Numbered from the stretch's first letter, positions 9,282 to 18,152 are shown. The stretch: 64,000 nt of DNA from Mucilaginibacter sp. UR6-11 (GCF_020880695.1 NZ_JAJIWO010000007.1:186001-250000), one strand, 5' to 3'. The notes: generated from the sequence alone by a model not told the origin. A program made the numbers and translations.

Positions 9282-9965
9282 CTAACGAGGTGTAAGTATT
9301 TTTGTACCGTCCGGCCCGGCTATGATAGCTTTGCCGGCTATCCCTAAAAATAAGGAATGTTCAACCACGCCGGTTACCATTTTTATATTATTCATTTTAT
9401 CCAAAGGCATGAATTCTACAAAATATACATCCAGCAGATAATTGCCGTGCTCTGTAATCACCGCGCCATCCTTTTGAGTACTGATACGCATGACGATCTT
9501 TGCCGTTGGGATATTTTTATCGAGCCATTTAGTCACCAGATTAAGCGCTGTAGGCAAAACCTCTAACACCAACGGATAGGTTGTATCCAGTTTTTCTACA
9601 GATTTTGCCGCATCTCCTATCAATATAAACTCATCGGCCAATAATGCCATGACCTTTTCGGAGGTATGGATGCCACCTCCGCACTTAAGTGCGTTTAGCT
9701 GAGCATCAAATTGATCGCAGCCATCAAAGTAAATATCAATATGTTTTACATGGGCGTTACCTTGCAGCCTGAACCCATGATCAGTTACCAAATTAGCAGT
9801 TTTAAATGACGATGTTGCAAATGTCAGCGAAGAGGCGAGCTTACTATCGGCGGCTATCAGGGACAATAAATTAGCAATGGTCGACCCAGCCCCTACGCCA
9901 ATGGTTTGCCCGGGCTTTATCAATTGTAGGGCGGTCTTGGCGGCTTCCATTTTGTAATCTGTCAT
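9282..9965 (-). CDS. rpiA: Ribose-5-phosphate isomerase A
   Basis: Interconverts ribose 5-phosphate and ribulose 5-phosphate in the non-oxidative pentose phosphate pathway (cytoplasm). GVGAGSTI at 23-30 is the phosphate-binding loop. DGCD supplies Asp81 and Asp84, and KCGGGIHTSEK supplies Lys94 and Glu103, which coincide with the E. coli catalytic numbering. The 227-residue length is normal. The active-site loop is divergent from the usual DGADE and GGGAALTREK forms (here DGCDQ and CGGGIHTSEK), but the key charged residues are kept. The gene stands alone between the GH92 gene and the DUF2911 gene. Confidence 0.9.
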   Translation of the reverse strand: MTDYKMEAAKTALQLIKPGQTIGVGAGSTIANLLSLIAADSKLASSLTFATSSFKTANLVTDHGFRLQGNAHVKHIDIYFDGCDQFDAQLNALKCGGGIHTSEKVMALLADEFILIGDAAKSVEKLDTTYPLVLEVLPTALNLVTKWLDKNIPTAKIVMRISTQKDGAVITEHGNYLLDVYFVEFMPLDKMNNIKMVTGVVEHSLFLGIAGKAIIAGPDGTKILTPR

Positions 9966-10015
9966 AGTAATACGTTTTTATTGGCTAATATCTGTTAATT
10001 ATCAGCAATAAAAAA

Positions 10016-10039
10016 GCGCCTGCAAATTAATGCAGGCGC
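10016..10039 (-). terminator. Terminator of the DUF2911 gene
   Basis: GCGCCTGC / GCAGGCGC 8-bp perfect stem with an 8-base AT loop, followed on the minus strand by TTTTTTATTG. It lies 30 bases after the DUF2911 stop codon. Confidence 0.85.
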
Positions 10040-10068
10040 CCTCAAATAAGACACTATTATCTGATCTT

Positions 10069-11175
10069 TTAATTGATGTCTTTGCCGTCCTGTAGTGTTT
10101 TTACCATTTTTTCTACAATATTTTTATTGGGGAGGTTTGGTGCCTGCGCTAATGCTTTTTGGGCGTATGTTAACGCTTTTTTATAATCGCCAATAGCTGA
10201 GTATCCCCTGGCCATACCGGCATTAGTTATAAACTGATCAGGATAGCGGTCATAATCTATCTTAAATACTTCAAGCGCCTCTTTGCCTTTTTTGTTTTTG
10301 GTTAAGTTGCGCGCATAAAAATACAGCTCATTTTGCGTGCCGTAAGGTAATGCCTTTTTCATGGCCGCTATAGCTTCGGTGCTACGGCCAAGGCTGTCCA
10401 GAACTGTGGCTTTAGTGCTCCATGCCTGGAAGCTGCGGTTGCCGCCGAAATTTACGCTGGTGGCGGTATCGGCCCACATCAACGCCTGCTCAAGGTTTAC
10501 TTTATTTTGGGCGCAGAACAGTGCGGCCTGATCCCATCCCTCCCAGGTAAACCCTTTCTCGCTGCGCAGCTCTTTCCTAAAAATTGCCAGTTGGTTGCCA
10601 ATCGCGTCAACTTCTACTTTAAAAGGGATAATTAGTTTCTCCCACTCTAACTGGATAGTGGCGCTGTTGTTAGTTTGGTTAGTAAACTCGTAACGTAACC
10701 ATTCTACGCTTTTGTCTGCTGAAACAGGTTTTACTTTTACACGTAACGCGTCTTCGCTTTCGTCATAAAAAAAGGTGCCCCATGAGGTTGAGTTTTTAGA
10801 GAAGATCAGCGTGCACTCATTAGGGTCGTAAGCGATAAAGAAACCATATCTGCCGGCGGGCAAAGTATGTCCGTTAATCTTTACTTCGGTTGAGAAAGTG
10901 ATATTGGTACTTTCGTTTGATCCGGCCCTCCACGGGGCTGCCTTTGAGGTACCAAAGCCCTGATCTACATAACCAACCGGAACAAGTTTCCCCCAGATCT
11001 GCCCTTCGCGGCCGTTAACATGCGGGCGGTTGTAATTAATAGTAACATCGGTTAAGCCAATTTGCTCATATACGGATGCACGCTTGTTGCCGCCATTGGG
11101 GAAGGCCGTCATTTGCGCGTGTGCGGTAAGGGTAACAAAAGTTGCCATAAAGCAGGCAGCAAGTAATTTTTTCAT
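10069..11175 (-). CDS. DUF2911 domain protein with C-terminal TPR repeats
   Basis: Signal peptide about 1-20 (TAHAQ) predicts export. Residues about 28-165 match the DUF2911 pattern: NRPHVNGREGQIWG, then a PWRAGSNESTNITFS segment and PAGRYGFF. The C-terminal third (about 225-355) is helical with tetratricopeptide-like units such as SIGDYKKALTYAQKALAQAP. DUF2911 proteins are widespread in Bacteroidota and have no established biochemical role. The TPR part suggests protein binding in the periplasm. It has its own terminator and is divergent from the LytS-like kinase gene; the 219-bp gap between them contains no further gene. Confidence 0.85.
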   Translation of the reverse strand: MKKLLAACFMATFVTLTAHAQMTAFPNGGNKRASVYEQIGLTDVTINYNRPHVNGREGQIWGKLVPVGYVDQGFGTSKAAPWRAGSNESTNITFSTEVKINGHTLPAGRYGFFIAYDPNECTLIFSKNSTSWGTFFYDESEDALRVKVKPVSADKSVEWLRYEFTNQTNNSATIQLEWEKLIIPFKVEVDAIGNQLAIFRKELRSEKGFTWEGWDQAALFCAQNKVNLEQALMWADTATSVNFGGNRSFQAWSTKATVLDSLGRSTEAIAAMKKALPYGTQNELYFYARNLTKNKKGKEALEVFKIDYDRYPDQFITNAGMARGYSAIGDYKKALTYAQKALAQAPNLPNKNIVEKMVKTLQDGKDIN

Positions 11176-11394
11176 ATCGTGAAAGTTTAAGTATATCGCT
11201 TTTCAGTAATTATTAATTAAAGCTTGTTTTTAATAAGCAAACTGTCAAATCATTTCAACACGTAGTGCTTTATTTTAAATGATTGCCGCAAAACCATCAA
11301 CGGCGCAATTATAAAAGGTTGTGTAACTATTGAATAAACCGGGTAGTTTGTTTAAAACAATTGGGCAAACTCAAAAAGCTTTGTAGATTTAAAA

Positions 11395-12411
11395 ATGAAT
11401 TTTATAAAGAACATGGCTATCACCACGCGCCTGCAATGGCTCATCTGGATAGCCGTCTTCCTAATCCTCTTTTTTTCTGTGTTGCCTATGGATGGATGGA
11501 TTTACGCCTTCATCTTCGCGCCGGTTAGCGTGGCATTTTACCTCTTGGTTATTTATGGCAATATCCTGGTGCTTTTTCCGCGGTTTTATCTGACGGGTCG
11601 TAAAGTCCAGTATGTTATTTATGTGATCATTATGCTGGTGGGTGGCGGGCTGGCACGCGGTTATACCACCCATTACCTGTATAATAAATTGATTGCCACC
11701 AAGCCGATGACAATGGCAGCCAGTGATCTGATCTATGTTATTGTAACCGGGTTTTTGACTTTCCTGCTCAGCTTTATCTTCAGAATAGCTATTGCCTATT
11801 TTGATCTGAAACAGCAATCAGAAAAAATAATGGCGCAAAAAAGCCAGGCAGAACTTGACTTGCTAAAGTCACAGGTGCAACCCCACTTTTTGTTTAATAC
11901 ATTGAACAATATTTATTATGAAGCCTATCGCGAAGCTCCAACAACCGCTAAATTGATTGAAAGGCTGTCAGACATTATGCGGTATTTTGTGGACGAGAGC
12001 CCGAAAGATCAGGTTGCTATTACTACCGAAATCCAGTTTCTGGAAAACTATATCGCCCTTGAAAAAATCCGCATGCGGCATGATCTTGACCTCGCATTCG
12101 TGCAGGCCTGTAACTCAGAGTTACGCATCCCGCCCATGTTGCTGATGACTTTTGTGGAAAACATTTTTAAGCACGGCATAGATAAATCAAGCAGCGACAA
12201 CAAAATTGAATTATCATTAATACAGGATGACAGCTATTTAGTGTTTGAAACTGTCAATAAGATACACCCGGCATCGGCAACTGCCGAAACAAACGGCTTC
12301 GGCATAAAAAATCTGGAAAAACGTTTGATACTGTTGTATGGCAATACATTTGAACTGCATACCAGTAAACACAATAATTTTTTTACGGCTTATTTAAAGG
12401 TCCCGCTATGA
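11395..12411 (+). CDS. LytS/YehU-type sensor histidine kinase
   Basis: Membrane sensor kinase of the His_kinase (PF06580) class. Four predicted membrane helices fall at about 15-30, 38-58, 72-88 and 112-134. A short coiled linker follows, then the phospho-acceptor block SQVQPHFLFNTLNN with His164 predicted to be phosphorylated. The N box is MTFVENIFKHGID, and NGFGIKNLEKRL is the G-box region of the ATPase. There is no separate periplasmic sensing domain, so it probably senses a membrane signal or a small ligand. It overlaps the next gene by ATGA, so the two are translationally coupled. The ligand is unknown. Confidence 0.93.
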   Translation: MNFIKNMAITTRLQWLIWIAVFLILFFSVLPMDGWIYAFIFAPVSVAFYLLVIYGNILVLFPRFYLTGRKVQYVIYVIIMLVGGGLARGYTTHYLYNKLIATKPMTMAASDLIYVIVTGFLTFLLSFIFRIAIAYFDLKQQSEKIMAQKSQAELDLLKSQVQPHFLFNTLNNIYYEAYREAPTTAKLIERLSDIMRYFVDESPKDQVAITTEIQFLENYIALEKIRMRHDLDLAFVQACNSELRIPPMLLMTFVENIFKHGIDKSSSDNKIELSLIQDDSYLVFETVNKIHPASATAETNGFGIKNLEKRLILLYGNTFELHTSKHNNFFTAYLKVPL

Positions 12412-13118
12412 GTTTAAGCTGCCTTATTATTGATGATGAACCTAACGCGGTAAAATTGCTGGAGATACTGATCGGGCAAAATACTAAATGGACCGTGTTG
12501 GGAAAATGCTATAACGCGCCCGAAGCATTGGCATTTTTAAAAGAACAAAAACCAGACTTTATTTTTCTGGACATTAACATGCCGCAACTAAGTGGCATGG
12601 AACTGGCCAGCCTGTTACCCGGGGATATTAAAATTGTGTTCACTACGGCCTACTCAGAGTATGCTGCCGAAAGTTATACTTTTGAAACTATCGACTATCT
12701 GTTAAAACCCATCACCCTAAAACGTTTTTTAGCGGCAATGCAAAAAATAGAGGGTTATTTTGCCAGCCGCGACTCAAATGGAAAACCTGCTGTACCAATA
12801 ACCGACGAGTATTTTTTCGTAAAATCGGGCAAGGTACTGCGTAATATCTTACTGGCAGATATTCAATATTTTGAAGGGGAGAAAGAGTATGTACGCCTGG
12901 TAACGCCTGCCGAGCAGATCTTGATTTATCGCCGGTTAAAGGATATTGAAGAACAGTTGCAAGCACCATTTGTACGGGTGCATAACTCTTATATCGTTAA
13001 CACCAAACAGATCAATAAGATCCAGGACAACCATATTTACGTAGCCAATAAACAGATACCGATAAGCGAAAAGTTTAAGGATAACTTCATGCAGGTTATT
13101 CAGCAGCGGATATTTTAG
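12408..13118 (+). CDS. LytTR-family response regulator
   Basis: Cytoplasmic DNA-binding partner of the preceding kinase. The receiver domain (about 3-118) has Asp9/Asp10, phospho-acceptor Asp55 in FIFLDINMP, the FTTAYSEYA switch segment and Lys100 in LLKPI. The LytTR DNA-binding domain (about 133-235) contains YFFVKSGKVLRNI, YVRLVTP and FVRVHNSYIVN, the hallmark pattern. It starts inside the kinase stop codon. Such pairs usually control a nearby membrane protein gene; the MFS gene downstream is convergent and the DUF2911 gene upstream is divergent, so the target is not evident. Confidence 0.93.
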   Translation: MSLSCLIIDDEPNAVKLLEILIGQNTKWTVLGKCYNAPEALAFLKEQKPDFIFLDINMPQLSGMELASLLPGDIKIVFTTAYSEYAAESYTFETIDYLLKPITLKRFLAAMQKIEGYFASRDSNGKPAVPITDEYFFVKSGKVLRNILLADIQYFEGEKEYVRLVTPAEQILIYRRLKDIEEQLQAPFVRVHNSYIVNTKQINKIQDNHIYVANKQIPISEKFKDNFMQVIQQRIF

Positions 13119-13177
13119 CAGAATTGAGTTAGGGCGACGGTGATTTTGCTCCTGACGAGTAGAATTTATAAGCGGAT

Positions 13178-14344
13178 TTAGTTTTCATTATCTTTTTTTA
13201 TTAAAGTAAGCAAACCAAATACCGGGCCTATGGCCAACAACACATAAATATAGTGCGCATTTGCCGCGCTACGCAAAGCATTAATTAATTGTATACTGAC
13301 GATGGTAATTGCAAAACCAACGCTGTTTACAATAGTTAATGATGATCCCTTAGATACCGCCGGAGCATTTTGAGCGATGAGCGTTGAGAACAATGGCGAG
13401 TCGGCGATTACGGCTATGCTCCAGATAAAGAGGAAAATAATGAAGGCTAGCTCAGCACTATTGAATAGTAACAGCGGCGATATCACACAACAAATGCACG
13501 AGATGAATAAAGCCAGGGTAGCGATTTTTTTTGCGCCAAAGCGCTGCGACAACAAGCCGCTTGCAATACAGGAGATACTACCGGTGGCGATGACCAGGAA
13601 GGACAATAACGGCACATTAAATCCAGCAGTGGGATAGCGGTCCTTATAAGCTGTTAATATTACGGGTATAAATACCCAGAAAGCATACAGCTCCCACATG
13701 TGGCCAAAATAACCGAAGGCCGCGGCTCTGAATTTACTGTCTTTAAATCCGCTTAAAAATCCGGTAAAGCTTAGCTTTTGGCCATGCTTGCGGCCTGGCC
13801 CGTCGGGCACTAACAGCAACATGGCGCACCCACCTAAGGCTGAGAGAATGGAAGTTGAATAGATCACGTATTTCCACGGCAGGACAGCGATCATGCTTTT
13901 TAACAAATGCGGAAAAGCGGTACCTAAAACCAGCGCCCCTACTAAAAATCCTAATGATTTACCCAATCCCTGCCGATAATGATCTGATGCTATTTTCATC
14001 CCCACCGGGTAAATTCCCGCCAGGAAAAAACCGGTTGCAAAACGGCATAATATCAATAACCAGGCGTCAATGCCGGCAATACCGGCACCCAGATTAATCA
14101 CTGCAGATATAAGCGCACAGCAAAAAAAAACTTTAACCGGCGAGAACCGGTCGGCTATGCCAAGTATGGCAAATACCAGGGTTCCGGCGATAAAACCCAA
14201 TTGTACTGCGCTGATCAGGTGAGCCAGGTAGGTTGGCTCCAGCTGCAATTGTCTGGCTATATCGCCCATAATAGCGTTACCCGCAAACCATACAGAGGTG
14301 CAGCAAAATTGCGCTATAACGATGGCAGGTAAGATTCTTTTCAT
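13178..14344 (-). CDS. MFS transporter
   Basis: Twelve-helix major facilitator of 388 residues, using ATG at 14344 (MKRILPAIV); an in-frame TTG 15 bases earlier is less likely. The cytoplasmic loop after helix 2 carries GIADRFSPVKVFF, the MFS A-motif region (G-x-x-x-D-R). The central loop contains PDGPGRKHGQKL, and a second ADRF-like element, LSQRFGAKK, is in the C half. The substrate cannot be deduced. It is convergent with the LytTR regulator gene, 59 bp away, with no strong terminator between them. Confidence 0.85.
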   Translation of the reverse strand: MKRILPAIVIAQFCCTSVWFAGNAIMGDIARQLQLEPTYLAHLISAVQLGFIAGTLVFAILGIADRFSPVKVFFCCALISAVINLGAGIAGIDAWLLILCRFATGFFLAGIYPVGMKIASDHYRQGLGKSLGFLVGALVLGTAFPHLLKSMIAVLPWKYVIYSTSILSALGGCAMLLLVPDGPGRKHGQKLSFTGFLSGFKDSKFRAAAFGYFGHMWELYAFWVFIPVILTAYKDRYPTAGFNVPLLSFLVIATGSISCIASGLLSQRFGAKKIATLALFISCICCVISPLLLFNSAELAFIIFLFIWSIAVIADSPLFSTLIAQNAPAVSKGSSLTIVNSVGFAITIVSIQLINALRSAANAHYIYVLLAIGPVFGLLTLIKKDNEN

Positions 14345-14480
14345 CAATGGTGCCGGCAAATATCAATAAAAAAACCAATTGTTGATCGGGCTGTTAATGT
14401 CTTGTATGCCCTTTACAATTGGCTCTAATAACCATTACGGCTCACCTCAAAGAAAAGTAACTTAGCAAAAACAAAAAATC

Positions 14481-14867
14481 ATGTTTAAGGATTCAAAAGC
14501 ATTCAGCAGTTTTTCTGTAAATGATTTACAGGCAGCTAAAAAGTTTTATACCGAAGTTTTAGGTTTAGAAGTATCCGACAATCCAATGGGGATAATTGAG
14601 CTGCATATTACAGGCAGCAACAACATCATGGTTTATCCAAAGCCCAACCATGAGCCAGCTACTTTTACCGTACTTAATTTCCTGGCGCCGGATATTGATA
14701 ACGCGGTTGACGCGTTGATTGTAAAAGGTATTGTATTTGAGCAGTATGACCAAGAATATATGAAGACGGACAAAAAAGGCATTGTGCGCGCCAACGGCCA
14801 GGGCCCAAACATTGCCTGGTTTAAAGATCCGGCAGGTAATATTTTATCGGTAATTGAGGATAAATAG
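14481..14867 (+). CDS. VOC (glyoxalase/bleomycin-resistance) family protein
   Basis: Small cytoplasmic protein with the paired beta-alpha-beta-beta-beta pattern of vicinal oxygen chelate proteins. SSFSVNDLQAAKKFYTEVLGLEV opens the first module, and WFKDPAGNILSVIED closes the second. Members include metal enzymes, fosfomycin/bleomycin resistance proteins and binding proteins. The residues seen do not distinguish among these, so no substrate is assigned. It precedes a nitrilase-family gene by 73 bp on the same strand. Confidence 0.8.
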   Translation: MFKDSKAFSSFSVNDLQAAKKFYTEVLGLEVSDNPMGIIELHITGSNNIMVYPKPNHEPATFTVLNFLAPDIDNAVDALIVKGIVFEQYDQEYMKTDKKGIVRANGQGPNIAWFKDPAGNILSVIEDK

Positions 14868-14940
14868 TACGCTTTACTTTCGCGTTAACGGGTATTAAAA
14901 ACGATCTATCAATTAAGCGATTTTTAATATATTAGTTGCT

Positions 14941-15729
14941 ATGAAAATAGGAATAGCCTCACCTCCGTTCCCAAAATCGATAAGTGATGGTTTATACTGG
15001 CTGGAAAAGCTGGTGAAAAACGCCGCTGAAAAACAAGCGGAGATTGTTTGCTTTCCGGAGTCTTATATCCCGGGCTATCCATTAGAGGAGTTGACCATTG
15101 AAACATCATCTCCCGAAAAAATGCAGCATGCGCTTGAAAAAGCCTGCACCATAGCCGCAGACAATAACATTGCTATTATATTGCCTATGGATTGGTATAC
15201 ACCCCGGGGATTTTTTAATATTGCGCATGTAATATCAAATACCGGCGAGGTGCTGGGTTATCAAACCAAAAATCAGTTAGATCCTACAGAAGATAACATT
15301 TGGATACCCGGTACCGAACGAAGCATCTTTGAAATAAACGGCGTTAAGTTTGGCATCACCATTTGCCATGAAGGTTTCAGATATCCGGAATCTGTGCGGT
15401 GGGCGGCACGCCATGGTGCCACAATTGTTTTCCACCCGCACTGCAACTGCAGCAACGTTAATGGCGCTAAACTGGTTGAATATAGAAACAGGAACAGCCC
15501 TTATTATGAACAGGCCATAATGATGCGGGCATTAGAAAACACTATTTATTTTGCAAGCGCGAATTACTCGTCACATTTCCCTGAATCCGTCTCGTCCATA
15601 ATCGCCCCTGACGGCACTTGCCTTGTACATGAAACCTATGGTAAAACGGGTGTTATAATGGCCGAAATAGATCCAATGCAAGCAACGGGTTTATTAGCTA
15701 AAAGATTTAAACCTGAACTTTATACTTAA
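14941..15729 (+). CDS. Carbon-nitrogen hydrolase (nitrilase superfamily)
   Basis: Cytoplasmic amidase of the nitrilase superfamily. The Glu-Lys-Cys triad is visible as Glu40 in VCFPESYIPGYP, Lys110 in GYQTKNQL and Cys142 in GITICHEGFRYPE. The length of 262 residues is typical. The Cys motif CHEGFRYPE differs slightly from the CxD(L/I)RFPE of omega-amidases (NIT2-like). Natural substrates could be omega-amides, carbamoyl compounds or nitriles. No neighbouring pathway gene fixes the substrate. A weak hairpin follows directly at 15730-15746. Confidence 0.85.
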   Translation: MKIGIASPPFPKSISDGLYWLEKLVKNAAEKQAEIVCFPESYIPGYPLEELTIETSSPEKMQHALEKACTIAADNNIAIILPMDWYTPRGFFNIAHVISNTGEVLGYQTKNQLDPTEDNIWIPGTERSIFEINGVKFGITICHEGFRYPESVRWAARHGATIVFHPHCNCSNVNGAKLVEYRNRNSPYYEQAIMMRALENTIYFASANYSSHFPESVSSIIAPDGTCLVHETYGKTGVIMAEIDPMQATGLLAKRFKPELYT

Positions 15730-15750
15730 TGGCAGGCTCACTGCCACTTT
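15730..15750 (+). terminator. Weak terminator-like hairpin after nitrilase-family gene
   Basis: TGGCAG/CTGCCA 6-bp stem with a 5-base loop, then CTTTT. It is short, but correctly placed directly at the stop codon. Confidence 0.35.
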
Positions 15751-15833
15751 TACCAGGCAGATTTGATAAACTAATCTTGTCAGAAAGTTAACAAGTATGC
15801 GCTATTTTAGCGCCCATTAAAAACACCGCAGCT

Positions 15834-16568
15834 ATGCAAACAATCCTTGTGTTAAAAAACTGCCGGGTAATAGCCGGGTTGATCGTTATTAGTTTGCTAT
15901 CTGTAAGCTGCGTTTCTTATTCGCAACCTAAACCTATCCGGGTATTAATTGTTGGTGGTGGCACCTCGCACGATTTTGACAGATGGTACAAACAGGCAGA
16001 TGCCGCCACCCTGCGTAGCGACGGGTTATGCCGCGTAACCTATACCAGCAATACCGATTCAATTGGTACCTATTTAAAAAACACCGACGTACTGTATCTG
16101 GTTACCAACCAGCCCATCAACGCAGAAAATCGCGACGCGATTTTTGCCTTTGCCAATGCAGGCAAGGGTCTGATACTGGGCCACCCCGCACTATGGTACA
16201 ATTGGAAAGACTGGCCCGAGTATAATTTGCAATTAGTAAGCGGCGGCGCCAATGAGCATGATCGTTATGATAGCTTTACCGAAGATATAGTTAATCCTAA
16301 CCACGCGGTAATTAAAGGCGTTGAACAGCAATTTACATTGAAAGATGAACGCTATCATTATATCCCTGATCCGGCTGGGCCAGGGATTGAGATCCTGGCT
16401 GATAACCACGTTGCCGGGTCGGCTATTGTTTACCCATCTGTATTTATCGTAAAAAATAAAAAGGCACGTATCGTCTGCATCGCTTTAGGCCATGATGCCG
16501 GGTCGCATGATATTACGCCCTATCAAACTATTTTACGCAATGCCGTTAAATGGGCAGCGCATCAATAA
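15834..16568 (+). CDS. ThuA-like domain protein, exported
   Basis: N-terminal hydrophobic segment 10-26 with a possible lipobox ending in Cys26, or alternatively signal peptidase cleavage after SYSQ. The rest is a class I glutamine amidotransferase-like ThuA fold: VLIVGGGTSHDF near 36-47, TNTDVLYLV-like strand, LGHPALWYNW, DERYHY and ALGHDAGSH. ThuA was named from trehalose utilisation in rhizobia. In Bacteroidota these proteins are usually secreted and associated with sugar or glycoside catabolism. It lies 11 bases upstream of the GDPD-like gene and probably shares its transcript. A 6-bp hairpin (GCGCTA-TTT-TAGCGC, 15799-15813) lies just before the start. Confidence 0.8.
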   Translation: MQTILVLKNCRVIAGLIVISLLSVSCVSYSQPKPIRVLIVGGGTSHDFDRWYKQADAATLRSDGLCRVTYTSNTDSIGTYLKNTDVLYLVTNQPINAENRDAIFAFANAGKGLILGHPALWYNWKDWPEYNLQLVSGGANEHDRYDSFTEDIVNPNHAVIKGVEQQFTLKDERYHYIPDPAGPGIEILADNHVAGSAIVYPSVFIVKNKKARIVCIALGHDAGSHDITPYQTILRNAVKWAAHQ

Positions 16569-16579
16569 AATCAATTGTT

Positions 16580-17464
16580 ATGAAATATATTTTATCATTA
16601 TTAATTACTGCCGGTTCTTTACAGGTTAAGGCACAGCAATTTGATACCCAGGCACACCGGGGCGGTCGCGGCCTTATGCCTGAGAACAGCATCCCGGCTA
16701 TGTTAAACGGCGTAAAGCTTGGTGTACAAACCCTTGAGCTGGATACCCGTATTACTGCTGACGGTAAAGTAGTGGTATCCCACGATGGTGTAATGACTGC
16801 TGCATTTATGCAAAAACCCGATGGCTCTGACTTAACCAAAGCCGAAGAAAAGCAACATGCGCTGTATAAAATGACCTATGACAGCATCAGGATGTATATT
16901 GAAGGAATTAAAAGCTACCCGGATTTTCCGCAGCAACAAAAAATCAGGACGTATAAACCCCTGCTGGCTGATCTGATTGACAGTGTGGAGGCCTATACCA
17001 AAACCAATCATCTTAAACCGGTTTATTATAATATTGAAACTAAAAGTTCGGCGTCGGGCGACAATATTAACAATCCCGTCCCTGCTCTATTTGTGAAATT
17101 GCTAATGGATGTGATAACATCGAAGCATATCACCAACCGTGTTATTATTCAATCATTTGATCCCCGTACGCTTCAAGTATTGCATCAGCAAATGCCAGAA
17201 GTAAAAACAGCATTCTTAATACAAACTGGCGATTATGATGGCAATATCAAGCTTTTAGGCTTCAACCCTACCATACTTAGTCCTGAACAAAAAATTGTTA
17301 CTCCTGACTTGGTAACAGCCGCTCATAAAAATAACATACTGGTTATTCCCTGGACAGTTAATGACGAAGCAGCTATGAAGGCCCTCGCCGATTTAAAGGT
17401 TGACGGACTTATATCTGATTACCCAGATAAACTGGTCAAATTATTTGGGAGTTATCAAAAATAG
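16580..17464 (+). CDS. Glycerophosphodiester phosphodiesterase family protein, secreted
   Basis: Predicted to cleave glycerophosphodiesters to glycerol 3-phosphate and an alcohol in the periplasm. I start at ATG 16580 because MKYILSLLITAG...VKAQ is a clear signal peptide; an upstream in-frame ATG at 16550 would overlap the ThuA gene and bury it. The TIM-barrel signatures are QAHRGGRGLMPENS (first catalytic His), LELDTRITADGKVVVSHDG (acidic metal ligands, second His), the YNIETK strand, VIIQSFDP and VIPWTVND with GLISDYPD at the end. The length of 294 residues is normal. It ends in a strong terminator. Confidence 0.9.
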   Translation: MKYILSLLITAGSLQVKAQQFDTQAHRGGRGLMPENSIPAMLNGVKLGVQTLELDTRITADGKVVVSHDGVMTAAFMQKPDGSDLTKAEEKQHALYKMTYDSIRMYIEGIKSYPDFPQQQKIRTYKPLLADLIDSVEAYTKTNHLKPVYYNIETKSSASGDNINNPVPALFVKLLMDVITSKHITNRVIIQSFDPRTLQVLHQQMPEVKTAFLIQTGDYDGNIKLLGFNPTILSPEQKIVTPDLVTAAHKNNILVIPWTVNDEAAMKALADLKVDGLISDYPDKLVKLFGSYQK

Positions 17465-17474
17465 ATTCAACAAA

Positions 17475-17502
17475 AAACCCGCTCTTTGAGCGGGTTTTTC
17501 TT
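17475..17502. terminator. Bidirectional terminator
   Basis: AAACCCGCTC/GAGCGGGTTT stem of 10 bp with a TTT loop, flanked by A6 upstream and TTTTTCTTTT downstream. It serves the GDPD-like gene on the plus strand and the convergent sigma-factor gene on the minus strand. Confidence 0.92.
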
Positions 17503-17527
17503 TTATAGTTAGTTGAGTTGATTAATC

Positions 17528-18064
17528 CTAATTCTCTGCGTAGATTGGTTTTTTAACACCGTTATCATAAGCCTTTAAATTTTTCTTTAACAATTTTCGA
17601 GCTACGTGAATGCGGGTTTTAACAGTTCCGATCGGGATGGTTAAGTGATCAGCAATCTCGTGATATTTATGCCCTTCAAAATACATGGTAAAGGGCACAT
17701 AATAATCTTCAGGTAATCTTTCTAAAGCCTTTTTGATATCGTCCATTACAAACTTGGCCTCACCTTGGTTTTTGGTTGAACTAAATACCAGGTTAGGAGA
17801 TGAAATCTCATCAGATTTTGTAACAAAAGTGCTCATTTTAACAAAACGGCGGTAATTGTTGATGAAGGTGTTTTTCATGATGGTATATAACCATCCTTTT
17901 AAATTAGTGCCTTCTTTAAACTTATTGTAATAAGTTATGGCTTTCAACATCGTGTCCTGGACAAGGTCGTTAGCATCATCAGCGTCATGAGTAAAGTGTA
18001 AGGCGTATGACCTTAATGAACTTGCTTGACGTAATACTAGGGTGTTAAACTCAATCTTTGTCAT
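17528..18064 (-). CDS. ECF-type RNA polymerase sigma factor
   Basis: Sigma-70 family factor of 178 residues with only regions 2 and 4. Region 2 (about 10-75) holds DADDANDLVQDTMLKAITYY and GWLYTIMKNTFINNYRR. Region 4 (about 118-168) has RLPEDYYVPFTMYFEG followed by the HTH YHEIADHLTIPIGTVKTRIHVARKLL. No anti-sigma gene is adjacent, unlike FecI/FecR or RpoE/RseA arrangements, so activity may be controlled at synthesis. The leader holds an 11-bp inverted repeat that includes the start codon (see the regulatory entry). MTKIEF at ATG 18064 is the only good start. Confidence 0.92.
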   Translation of the reverse strand: MTKIEFNTLVLRQASSLRSYALHFTHDADDANDLVQDTMLKAITYYNKFKEGTNLKGWLYTIMKNTFINNYRRFVKMSTFVTKSDEISSPNLVFSSTKNQGEAKFVMDDIKKALERLPEDYYVPFTMYFEGHKYHEIADHLTIPIGTVKTRIHVARKLLKKNLKAYDNGVKKPIYAEN

Positions 18065-18131
18065 CCTGTTATGTTTTGTACTGGTATCTAGACAAATGCT
18101 ATACCATTATACAAATTCAGTAACAGGATGA
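18061..18131 (-). promoter_or_regulatory. Leader inverted repeat enclosing the ECF sigma start codon
   Basis: On the minus strand TAACAGGATGA (18071-18061) contains the sigma-factor ATG and an AGG just before it. An exact complement, TCATCCTGTTA, lies 49 bases upstream (18131-18121). The same upstream arm is also half of a second palindrome, CAGGAT-C-ATCCTG (18137-18125), so two mutually exclusive hairpins can be drawn, one exposing and one hiding the start. If the transcript begins upstream of 18137, this could be a translational switch. The arrangement is directly visible; the function is inference. Confidence 0.45.
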
Positions 18132-18152
18132 TCCTGGCGCTTTAGTACCGCC

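Noticed and set aside
16550..16579. Upstream ATG for the GDPD-like gene
   Set aside because: It would add ten residues before a complete signal peptide and overlap the ThuA-like gene; ATG 16580 is better.
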